Assembly (NCBI GenBank): GCA_013823135.1
Contig: PNLP01000024.1
Location: forward strand, 1-64,000
Length of the DNA: 64,000 bases
Source: Planctomycetaceae bacterium
GTDB taxonomy: Bacteria > Planctomycetota > Planctomycetia > Gemmatales > Gemmataceae
Direction of reading: 5' to 3'
Under the pieces are notes generated by a model. It had not been told where the DNA came from, did not search any database, and saw nothing but the letters and a program-made list of their open reading frames with translations. The number at the start of each line of letters is the position of its first letter. The stretch's first letter is position 1. Below are positions 51,222-58,532 of this stretch, piece by piece. A program made the translations under genes and the position numbers.

Positions 51222-51776
51222 GTGATTACAGACGAACGCTGGGCCAACTGCAAAGGATGTTTCGGTATCTACCAAGTCTCTGACCAAGGGCGAGTCTTCA
51301 ATGCTCGCCGCCAAAAAATGCTCTCGGGGACCGTCACCCGTGAGGGCTATCGTCAAGTGACTCTAACCCTCCCCGGGAAGCGCCCCGGCTATCATCTCGT
51401 CCATGCTCTCGCCCTCGAAGCCTTCGTCGGCCCCCGTCCTGACGGGTTTGTGTGCGACCACATCAACGGAAACCGCTCGGACAACCGGGTTTCGAATCTG
51501 GAATGGGTGACGCCGCTCGAAAATGTTCGCCGGGCCATTCGTGCTGGTCGTCGTCGCATCAATCCTGCCCTCGGCGAAGCCCACCCTCGGAGCAAGTTCA
51601 CGAAGGAGCAGGTTCAATCCATTCGCGCTCGTCACCAGAGCGGAACCAGCATGAGGGAGTTGGCCCGTGAGTACCGGGTTCACCTGAGCGCGGTCTGGAA
51701 GATTGTGAAAGGGAAGACGTGGCGGCATGTGGCTGTCACGCAACAAGGCGATAGTCAGAATGTTCAACTCATGTGA
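51222..51776 (+). CDS. NUMOD4-HNH endonuclease (homing-type)
   Basis: From a GTG at 51222 the protein has 184 residues. A NUMOD4-like start (WANCKGCFGIYQVSDQGRVF) is followed by an HNH_3-type nuclease (HLVHALALEAFVGPRPDGFV, CDHINGNRSDNRVSNLEWVT) and a C-terminal helix-turn-helix (SMRELAREYRVHLSAVWKIV). Such genes are free-standing homing endonucleases or phage/island nucleases. No intron or target gene is visible at its borders. Confidence 0.9.
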   Translation: MITDERWANCKGCFGIYQVSDQGRVFNARRQKMLSGTVTREGYRQVTLTLPGKRPGYHLVHALALEAFVGPRPDGFVCDHINGNRSDNRVSNLEWVTPLENVRRAIRAGRRRINPALGEAHPRSKFTKEQVQSIRARHQSGTSMRELAREYRVHLSAVWKIVKGKTWRHVAVTQQGDSQNVQLM

Positions 51777-51787
51777 TTGGAGAATCA

Positions 51788-52027
51788 ATGGCAACGCTAC
51801 ACATCATGTATGACCTGGAAAAGAAGCAGTTCATTGGTGCGAGTACGGCCGGACAATTCCTGTCCGGTCTCGGCTCCATCGTGCTCCGTAACGGCTCACT
51901 CTCAGTGCTTGATATCAACGGGCACGACCTGCTCGGTACATCGCAGGCAAACACTGTGCCCCCTGCGGAGCACTCGAAGGCCCAAGCGGACATCGCCGAG
52001 GCGTTCGGCGTGGAGGCCCAATCTTGA
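51788..52027 (+). CDS. Small hypothetical protein coupled to the sigma-like gene
   Basis: From the ATG at 51788, with TTGGAGA just upstream, the protein has 79 residues: MATLHIMYDLEKKQFIGAST, then NGSLSVLDINGHDLLGTSQA. It reads as a small beta-rich fold. Its stop overlaps the TTG start of the next gene (52024-52027), suggesting coupling. Confidence 0.6.
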   Translation: MATLHIMYDLEKKQFIGASTAGQFLSGLGSIVLRNGSLSVLDINGHDLLGTSQANTVPPAEHSKAQADIAEAFGVEAQS

Positions 52028-52632
52028 GTTTGCCTTCTGGTGTCAGCGAAGCTGACTTCCTGGAAATCGTTGACCACATCGCGAAGACGCTGCGGCCGAA
52101 GTTCGGCCGCGTTCACGGGAGTAAGGAAGATTTCGCACAGCAAGTTGTCGTGTGGTCCTTGGAAGCTCTGCCGAGGTACGACTCATCTCGGCCGCTGCCG
52201 AACTACCTCTACCGCAACGCTCGGAACCGCGCATTGAATGCCGTCCGGGATAAGGTGACCCGATTCGATTACCCCTGCAAGGAATGCCACGAGGGGAGGC
52301 CCTGCGGCCCAAATGGGAATTTCTGCCCCAAGTACGCGGCTTGGTCGAAGAGGAATCAGGCCAAGGAAAAGCTCTCCCGCGTCCTGCCTCTCCAAGCCAG
52401 CTCAGACCGGCCGACCGGCCCATCGACCGCCGAGGATGAAGTGCTCGCTCGAGACCTCGCGAGCAAGATTGAGGCCGAGATGCCACCCAAACTCTTGGCC
52501 GACTACAAGAAGATGCTCGAGGGTGATTGGCGGTCGGTAAGTCGCTCACGGAGACAAAGGATTCGAAGGGTCGTCGCGGAAATATTGGGCGAGGATGGGA
52601 TTGTTCCGCTGTGTGGGGAGGCGGTGAGGTGA
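52024..52632 (+). CDS. Sigma-70-region-2-like protein with a cysteine-rich insert
   Basis: The start is a TTG at 52024, giving 202 residues. Residues 20-80 follow the sigma region 2 pattern (KEDFAQQVVVWSLEALPRYD, RPLPNYLYRNARNRALNAVR). A cysteine set then follows (YPCKECHEGRPCGPNGNFCP), likely a zinc site, in place of the usual region 3. The end (DWRSVSRSRRQRIRRVVAEI) could be a minimal helix-turn-helix. It may be an island regulator. Planctomycete islands often have such short sigma-like proteins. Confidence 0.7.
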   Translation: MSLPSGVSEADFLEIVDHIAKTLRPKFGRVHGSKEDFAQQVVVWSLEALPRYDSSRPLPNYLYRNARNRALNAVRDKVTRFDYPCKECHEGRPCGPNGNFCPKYAAWSKRNQAKEKLSRVLPLQASSDRPTGPSTAEDEVLARDLASKIEAEMPPKLLADYKKMLEGDWRSVSRSRRQRIRRVVAEILGEDGIVPLCGEAVR

Positions 52633-52745
52633 GCAGGGAAGCCTCTCCTGCTAATCACCCAGCAGACCCTCGTATTTGTTTGGCCTATCGTGAGCCCGTT
52701 TGTTAGCATTTGCCGAGAGGCGTCCAAACCTCAGGGTGAGCAACC

Positions 52746-53156
52746 ATGCCACGACTCATCACCGGTGGCTTCGACATTCACCGTCGAGGAACATTCCATA
52801 ATACGTTCAGTCGTGCTCCGAGACCACGCCCGAAGCACCTGCAAGGTAAGTCAAGCCAGCCAAAGTTCGATGACTCCATCTTGGCCTCGAAGCGGTTGTG
52901 GGGAAGCGGGTTTGCTGGGTCAAAGTACCTTCAGCCACAGGTTGCAGAAGTACTCGGACACGACATCTTCATCACAACGGTCATTATTGCTGGTAAACCA
53001 CATTGGAAGTGGTCTATCGAGAGCATCATGTGTCTCGGCATAAGTCAGAGTCGTCATGAGGCCCGCATCACCGCAATCAAAGAAGTGCTCCGGTGGCTCG
53101 GCCCGCCCAGAAAGTATGACGTCCTCAAGAACCTTGCGAGACTCGCTGGTCGCTGA
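52746..53156 (+). CDS. Hypothetical protein
   Basis: The protein has 136 residues, begins MPRLITGGFDIHRRGTFHNT and is basic throughout. HWKWSIESIMCLGISQSRHE and AITAIKEVLRWLGPPRKYDV suggest a helical end. No family is recognised. A pair of opposite GAGCAGGGAAG motifs lies about 100 bp upstream, and two hairpin repeats lie downstream. Confidence 0.55.
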   Translation: MPRLITGGFDIHRRGTFHNTFSRAPRPRPKHLQGKSSQPKFDDSILASKRLWGSGFAGSKYLQPQVAEVLGHDIFITTVIIAGKPHWKWSIESIMCLGISQSRHEARITAIKEVLRWLGPPRKYDVLKNLARLAGR

Positions 53157-53164
53157 AGTCTGAC

Positions 53165-53241
53165 AGCAGCAAAACACTCTGACCGGAAACGTGGCGATTC
53201 TCACTTTCTCAGTTTTTGCGGAAAGTGAGAAAAGTGAGATT
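53165..53241. repeat. TTCTCA...TGAGAA hairpin repeat, copy 3
   Basis: ATTCTCACTTTCTCAGTTTT and GGAAAGTGAGAAAAGTGAGA pair imperfectly. About 25 bases before it (AACACTCT...GGAAACGTGGCGATTC) also match the region before copy 4, so the repeated unit is about 75 bp. Confidence 0.7.
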
Positions 53242-53316
53242 CAGGTGCCACGATAAGCAGAGAAGGGTTTGCGGTAACCGCACGGACCTGAGCCAAGAGA
53301 TTGTGCCTCGCATCTG

Positions 53317-53388
53317 GCAGAACACTTTCTGGAAACACGGCGATTCTCGTTTCTCACTTTTGCCGGAGAAGTGAGAACAGTGAGACGC
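53317..53388. repeat. TTCTCA...TGAGAA hairpin repeat, copy 4
   Basis: CGATTCTCGTTTCTCACTTT and GAGAAGTGAGAACAGTGAGA pair imperfectly. It follows copy 3 by about 75 bp in the same orientation and shares its upstream flank. Confidence 0.7.
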
Positions 53389-53452
53389 GGCTTCGTTGAA
53401 AGTCCCCTTGCGGGGTCTTTAAATCGGACCAAGTGCTTGGGCAGCCATGTGC

Positions 53453-54499
53453 TTACAAGGGAGACGAAAAGGTTGGGCAAGCACCCCATCGACGCTGGAC
53501 GTTCCCCCAGTCTGGTCGGTGCAACGATGCCTCGGGAAGTCGAACTCGCTTGTTGGCGAACGTCATATACGGGGTGTTGTGTAGGCTCGGGTCGATTACC
53601 ACCGTTAGGTGGTCTGGCGCATCTGGGCGGAGACGAATTAGCAAGAGGTCGAAGAGCCTATGGATATCCGCTCGGAGCAAGATTCCATTCTGAATGTTCT
53701 GTGACAAGCTTTGCTTGAACGGAATAATGTGGGCCGCTTCAAGTGCCCCATCTCCATTCCAGTCCGAGATAGCGCACTTATGTTCGTAGGCTTTCAAGAG
53801 GCGAGCTCTGAATTCCGCTTGACCGGGCCGACCTTCAGCTTGCTTCTTGGCCTTTGCAAGCCCTTCTGCAAGTCCTTCCGAGAGGTCACGAAATGGCTTC
53901 GCTTCTCGCTTGAACCGCGAGCCTTGCTTGATGGCATCCCGAAAGTGGCCGGCCGCTTCCTCATATTCTCCTGCCCAGTAACTGGTCAGCCCCAGCAGGA
54001 AACTCTCCTCGTCGCTCTCCGCCCGCTTGGAAAGTAGTCCGGCTTTCAGAGTCAAGGCGTCAGCCACGCACACCGGTGAGGCTGGGAAGTCTCTCGCGCG
54101 TCGAAGCACGATACTATCCTGCGAGTTCGAGGATGGTGGCCACGGCCGTGCATTCCGCGTCTGTTCCCCGATATACACTTTTCGGGGGTCATCAATCTCA
54201 TTCACTCGTTCATCAAACCGAGGTAGGGTAACGGGCATTGCCCGCGCAGGCAAATTCCTGAGTGAGTCGATGGGGATTGTTAAAGTGTCGGCGATTGCAA
54301 CCACTTCGCGCCACTCCGGGTCTGCTTCTCCCCCCTCCAAAGATAAGATGCGTGCGAGAGAGGTGCCAGTCTTGTCCGCGAGTTCAGCCTGACTCAGCTT
54401 CGCACGCTCCCGATGATATCTTAGATTGGTTGCAAACATTGCTGAGCTTTCCAGTGCGGTGAGTTGGAATTGCCGAACAGTCGTGGGATTCTCGCTCAC
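53453..54499 (-). CDS. XRE helix-turn-helix/HNH_2 nuclease fused protein, coupled to hsdM
   Basis: The protein has 348 residues. Residues 22-85 are an XRE domain (LRYHRERAKLSQAELADKTG, TSLARILSLEGGEADPEW). A helical middle follows (YWAGEYEEAAGHFRDAIKQG, TPR-like). Residues 230-320 are an HNH_2-type nuclease (YEHKCAISDWNGDGALEAAH, IIPFKQSLSQNIQNGILLRA, DIHRLFDLLLIRL). Its ATG overlaps the hsdM stop (ATGA), so it is the last gene of the type I operon. It may both regulate the operon and add a second nuclease. Confidence 0.85.
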   Translation of the reverse strand: MSENPTTVRQFQLTALESSAMFATNLRYHRERAKLSQAELADKTGTSLARILSLEGGEADPEWREVVAIADTLTIPIDSLRNLPARAMPVTLPRFDERVNEIDDPRKVYIGEQTRNARPWPPSSNSQDSIVLRRARDFPASPVCVADALTLKAGLLSKRAESDEESFLLGLTSYWAGEYEEAAGHFRDAIKQGSRFKREAKPFRDLSEGLAEGLAKAKKQAEGRPGQAEFRARLLKAYEHKCAISDWNGDGALEAAHIIPFKQSLSQNIQNGILLRADIHRLFDLLLIRLRPDAPDHLTVVIDPSLHNTPYMTFANKRVRLPEASLHRPDWGNVQRRWGACPTFSSPL

Positions 54500-56010
54500 C
54501 GACCCTTCAACTTCCCCGCGATGGCCTGGAACTGCTCCAATGCTGTCTCCAGGTCGTCCGCGATTTCGTCTGCTAACACGTCGGGTTTCGGCAAGTCGTC
54601 GCTGTCCTCGAGGCTTTTGTCCTTCATCCAGAAGATGTCCAGGTTCACCTTGTCGCGTTTCACAAGCTCGTCGTATTCGAAGGAACGCCAGCGGCCGTCG
54701 AGGGTGGTGTCGTTCCAGGTTGGTTTGCGTAGGTGTCGTTTCTCAGGTCGGTAGCACTCGACGAACTCGTCCAGGTCGGCGCGCTTCAGCGGGTTTGTTT
54801 TCAGGGTAAAGTGGATGTTCGTCCGCAAGTCGTAGACCCACAGCTTCGTCGTCCACGGTTGCTCGCGGGCCGGCTTGGCGTCGAAGAACAAGACGTTCGC
54901 CTTCACACCCTGCGCGTAGAAGATGCCCGTTGGTAGACGCAAGAGCGTATGCACATCGAACTGGCGAAGCAGGTTGGTCCGCACCTTCTCCCCGGCCCCG
55001 CCTTCAAACAGAACGTTGTCCGGCACCACGATGGCACAGCGGCCGTTCACCTTCAGGAGCGTCTTCACGTGCTGGAGGAAGTTGAGTTGCTTGTTCTTGG
55101 TCGTCGTCCAGAAGTCCTGCCGCTCGTAGCTTGCGTCTTCCTTCTCCAAGTTGCCGGCTTCGTTCACGATGGAGATGGTGCTCTTCTTCCCGAACGGCGG
55201 ATTGGTCAGGACCAGCGAGAAGCGGTCGCCGGGGTCGGTCGCCAATGAATCCACGCCGGACACGACAGGGCAGCGGCTCGGCTCACCATCCTTGGCCGGG
55301 CCGGGGTCGATGCCGTGCAGGTACAGGTTCATGATGCACAGCCGGGCCGTGTTGGGAACCAACTCCCAGCCCTTCACGAAAGCCGTCCGTAAGTGCTTCT
55401 TCTGGTCCTTATCCAGTTCCTTGCCGTGGTGCTTCACAACGTAGTCGTATGCCCCGAGCAAGAACCCGCCGGTGCCGCTCGCCGGGTCGCCAACGTTGTC
55501 GGCCGGGGTTGGCCGAACGCAATCAACGATGGCCTTGATGAGCGGCCTCGGCGTGAAGTATTGCCCCGCGCCCTGGCCCGCATCGGACATGCTTCGTTCA
55601 ATCAGCCCTTCGTAAATGTCCCCCTTCACGTCCGCGTCCATCGACATCCAGGTCTCTTTGTCGATGAAATCGACCACGAGCCGGCGGAGGGTCTCGGGCT
55701 TCTCGATGGCGGACTTGGCCCGCTTGAAGATGTCGCCGAGCATCCCCGGCTTCTTGGCGAGTTCGACGAGAACCTTGTCGTAATGCTTCTTCAAGTCCTC
55801 CCCGTCTCTGCTCAAGAGCGAAGCCCACCCGAGTTCAGCAGGAACGATGGCCGGGCGGCTGTGCGGCGGCTTGGTGAGTTCGTCCGCCATCTTCAGGAAC
55901 AGGAGGAAGGTGATTTCCTCCGTGTACGCCAGATAGGGAACCCCGTCGTGCCACAGCACGGTGGCGAAGTTCCACGCCTTATCGACGATACGTTTCGTTT
56001 CGTTGCTCAT
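54496..56010 (-). CDS. hsdM: Type I restriction-modification methyltransferase subunit
   Basis: From the ATG at 56010 (MSNETKRIVDKAWNFATVLW) the protein has 504 residues, the usual HsdM length. An HsdM_N helical domain is followed by the methyltransferase core: AGQYFTPRPLIKAIVDCVRP, motif I VGDPASGTGGFLLGAYDY and motif IV LVLTNPPFGKKS. It should transfer a methyl group from SAM to adenine in the recognition site set by HsdS. The upstream unknown gene ends seven bp before its start. Confidence 0.95.
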   Translation of the reverse strand: MSNETKRIVDKAWNFATVLWHDGVPYLAYTEEITFLLFLKMADELTKPPHSRPAIVPAELGWASLLSRDGEDLKKHYDKVLVELAKKPGMLGDIFKRAKSAIEKPETLRRLVVDFIDKETWMSMDADVKGDIYEGLIERSMSDAGQGAGQYFTPRPLIKAIVDCVRPTPADNVGDPASGTGGFLLGAYDYVVKHHGKELDKDQKKHLRTAFVKGWELVPNTARLCIMNLYLHGIDPGPAKDGEPSRCPVVSGVDSLATDPGDRFSLVLTNPPFGKKSTISIVNEAGNLEKEDASYERQDFWTTTKNKQLNFLQHVKTLLKVNGRCAIVVPDNVLFEGGAGEKVRTNLLRQFDVHTLLRLPTGIFYAQGVKANVLFFDAKPAREQPWTTKLWVYDLRTNIHFTLKTNPLKRADLDEFVECYRPEKRHLRKPTWNDTTLDGRWRSFEYDELVKRDKVNLDIFWMKDKSLEDSDDLPKPDVLADEIADDLETALEQFQAIAGKLKGR

Positions 56011-56017
56011 GCCGGTA

Positions 56018-56899
56018 TTACTCCGTCGGGCGTTCGATGAGGTCGAGGACCGGCAACTCGTCTGTCCCGCTGAGCAGGGAAGCAGCCAGGGAGGTTGCGT
56101 CGTCGGTTGTGACGTCTGAAGGGAGACCACTGACGCCAACGAGCGGTACCCCGACATCTGAGGCCCAAGCGTTGTACGCCTGTCGGAAACTTGTTGCCGT
56201 CTCGATGTAGTGGGCAAGATGGAGACCGACAGCGGGAGTCCGTTTCCGAATCAGGTCTTGGAGGGCCGTTCGCCAAGTCGCGCGGGTTTCGTAAACGGTG
56301 GTGGCCGTGCCGCGAGGGCTATACACGTTCACGTCGTGGCAGACCAGAATCGCTGTTCGACCCAGCGGGGTATCACAAATCGGGTCGGCTTGGTCATCGG
56401 GCACATTCAAGTAAGCCTCTTCGGTCGGCGTGGGAAACCGTTTCGGTAACAGAATGGGTGGGCCATCTGGCGGAAGTACGACCGCAAACTGTCCGACCTG
56501 GCGTTCGATATCCGAGCGGTAACAGGCAGCGTAAACATCCACCCCGAACACCACCAACGGTCGCGTGAGTGGAATTGATGACTGGATGGCCTCGGCGGCA
56601 CCTCGGGCGTTCTCGGTCACGGCGACGAACTCGTCCGCGTTCGGGTATCGTGCGTCGGTGGGTTGTGGGAGGCCGGTGCAAACAAATCCTGCCCCGGCGA
56701 CGAGCAACTGTTCGGTGGAGGCTCCATCCACGAGCAGGAGCGCCTGTCGCAACGATTCTGCCGCGATTCGACAGCTCCTATCGCCCCACCGATGGAACAG
56801 TCGGACAACGCGGGGTTTGGCAGTGGGCCGGGTGAGCACATCGAGTCTGTGCGCGGGATGATTGGCGGCTGGGGCCTGCGACCGGTCAAGCTGTCCCAT
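56018..56899 (-). CDS. Unknown gene embedded between hsdS and hsdM
   Basis: From the ATG at 56899 (MGQLDRSQAPAANHPAHRLD) the protein has 293 residues; its start overlaps the end of hsdS by 14 bp. It contains LLLVDGASTEQLLVAGAGFV, RPLVVFGVDVYAACYRSDIE, TAILVCHDVNVYSPRGTATT and PAVGLHLAHYIETATSFRQA. The CHDxNxYSPR stretch faintly recalls the nitrilase-superfamily Cys loop, but I cannot place the protein. It is no standard part of a type I system. Coupling on both sides says it is made together with the RM subunits. Confidence 0.7.
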   Translation of the reverse strand: MGQLDRSQAPAANHPAHRLDVLTRPTAKPRVVRLFHRWGDRSCRIAAESLRQALLLVDGASTEQLLVAGAGFVCTGLPQPTDARYPNADEFVAVTENARGAAEAIQSSIPLTRPLVVFGVDVYAACYRSDIERQVGQFAVVLPPDGPPILLPKRFPTPTEEAYLNVPDDQADPICDTPLGRTAILVCHDVNVYSPRGTATTVYETRATWRTALQDLIRKRTPAVGLHLAHYIETATSFRQAYNAWASDVGVPLVGVSGLPSDVTTDDATSLAASLLSGTDELPVLDLIERPTE

Positions 56900-58532
56900 C
56901 AGCATCCTCAGAGTCGGCGGAATGTGTCTCCTGCTTACGACGAGGCCGGGTTGGGCGGTTGGGCCTGGCTCCTGCAGTTGACGCCGTGCGGCTCTGCCGG
57001 ATGCGTTCCAGCAAAACGGACGCGGGCTCATCTTTCGGGTCTTGCGGGACCAAGCGGCCGGCGAACGCTTCCTTCAGGATGCTCTGACGCAGTCGGGTGG
57101 CACGCTTCAGACTGGCCGCGATGTAGTTCTCTGTAGCGACGATGAGGGAAAGTTGATATTCCACCTCCGAGCAGAGAACTCCTTGTTCGTCTTTCGGGGG
57201 GAGTGGGATGGGTGTCGGGCGTACGTCATCGAGATTGAAGTTGGCCCGTGCGACATCTACCTTTGTGGCAGAGATGTGCAATTGAAGTAACGGTGACAAC
57301 AAAATCTGAACAAGGAGTCGAGGTATCATCGAATCCTTGAAGAGCCTGATAATTGCTACAGCCTGATTAAGGTTAGCTCCATTTAGCGATTCGGAAGCCA
57401 ACGCTGCCCGCCCAACCGATGCACCGACCAAGTTTAGCAGGACATCTCCCGTGCGGATTATTGAGAGTGGGTGAGTTTGGTTGAACTTCTCTGGCAGATA
57501 CGCAAGCTCGTTCAGGTCTAACTCCCCCCAGCGAACATTTTGGCTGCGGAGGAAGGGAACACCGTTCGTTGTGTAATCGTACCCCTGCCAGCTCGGGGAG
57601 GTGCCTTTCGTCACCAACTCAGTCAACTGTTCGATAGTTGCCCAGCACCAGCCTTGAGGAAGTATTTGGAGGCTATCCGTCTTTGGCTCAACTGGTTTGG
57701 GGTACTTCTCTTGCCAGCCCTTCGGCGGCGTCTTCCCGTTTGCAGCGAACTTGGCCAGTTGGTCGGCTTCCCACTTCCGTCGGCGCTCGGTCAGGATGCG
57801 GTCGAGCAGCTTGGTCGCCGGCTCGGCGTTCGGGTGAGCGGCCCGCCAGTCGGTAGTCAGTTCCCCGGTCACCGCCGCCTTCAGCACGGCCGCCCGATAC
57901 TTCTTCAGGTTCGCCCGCGCCCGTTGCAACGCCGACACGCCGGCATCGAGGTCGGAGAGGAGTTCATCCAACCTCGCCAGAATTCGCTCTTGTTCTGCGA
58001 GAGGCGGAACTGGGACGGGGAAACGTCGGAGCACCCGCTTGTTGATAGATGCCAGATTCGTCGTCTGCTTTCCATTGCGGGAAAACCAGTCTTGGCCGAA
58101 CAGGTTGCCGTGATGGGAAACAAACTTCGGAAGAATCACGGAGGTGTTCGGTCGAGCACGGAAGATGTGGTTCTGGTGAATGCACTCCGATAACTCACCA
58201 TTCCAAACCCAACCCCTCCCGAGTTTGTCTCGGTCGCCCCCCTCAGTGAAGAGGACGTCCCCTACCTGGAGTTGGAGGTCACAAATTATCTGCTCATCAG
58301 CAGGGATGGTCTTCATCTCGTTCAGGTCGAGGAAGCCCCGCTGGACGTTGGCGACTCTCAGATAAGGGATTTCACGAGTGGTTGAGCCAGCGAGTCGATT
58401 CTGACCTTTCGTAATTCCGCCTTCAATTTCCGCAATCTCACTCAGTTCTGCCCAACACCAACTTGGCGGGAGCGGAGGCAACGTGTCAGATTGAACCTCC
58501 CCAAGGTCATCTGCATTCGGCGTTCCGCTCAT
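56886..58532 (-). CDS. hsdS: Type I restriction-modification specificity subunit
   Basis: The protein has 548 residues with the two-repeat layout of HsdS. TRD1 (ELSEIAEIEGGITKGQNRL to FPVPVPPLAEQERILARL) is followed by a central coiled coil (LDELLSDLDAGVSALQRARA) and TRD2 (WCWATIEQLTELVTKGTSPS to IPLPPKDEQ), then a second conserved helix. The C-terminal 45 residues are a basic low-complexity tail. It sets the DNA sequence read by the complex. Its ATG overlaps the hsdR stop (ATGA). Confidence 0.94.
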   Translation of the reverse strand: MSGTPNADDLGEVQSDTLPPLPPSWCWAELSEIAEIEGGITKGQNRLAGSTTREIPYLRVANVQRGFLDLNEMKTIPADEQIICDLQLQVGDVLFTEGGDRDKLGRGWVWNGELSECIHQNHIFRARPNTSVILPKFVSHHGNLFGQDWFSRNGKQTTNLASINKRVLRRFPVPVPPLAEQERILARLDELLSDLDAGVSALQRARANLKKYRAAVLKAAVTGELTTDWRAAHPNAEPATKLLDRILTERRRKWEADQLAKFAANGKTPPKGWQEKYPKPVEPKTDSLQILPQGWCWATIEQLTELVTKGTSPSWQGYDYTTNGVPFLRSQNVRWGELDLNELAYLPEKFNQTHPLSIIRTGDVLLNLVGASVGRAALASESLNGANLNQAVAIIRLFKDSMIPRLLVQILLSPLLQLHISATKVDVARANFNLDDVRPTPIPLPPKDEQGVLCSEVEYQLSLIVATENYIAASLKRATRLRQSILKEAFAGRLVPQDPKDEPASVLLERIRQSRTASTAGARPNRPTRPRRKQETHSADSEDADGTA

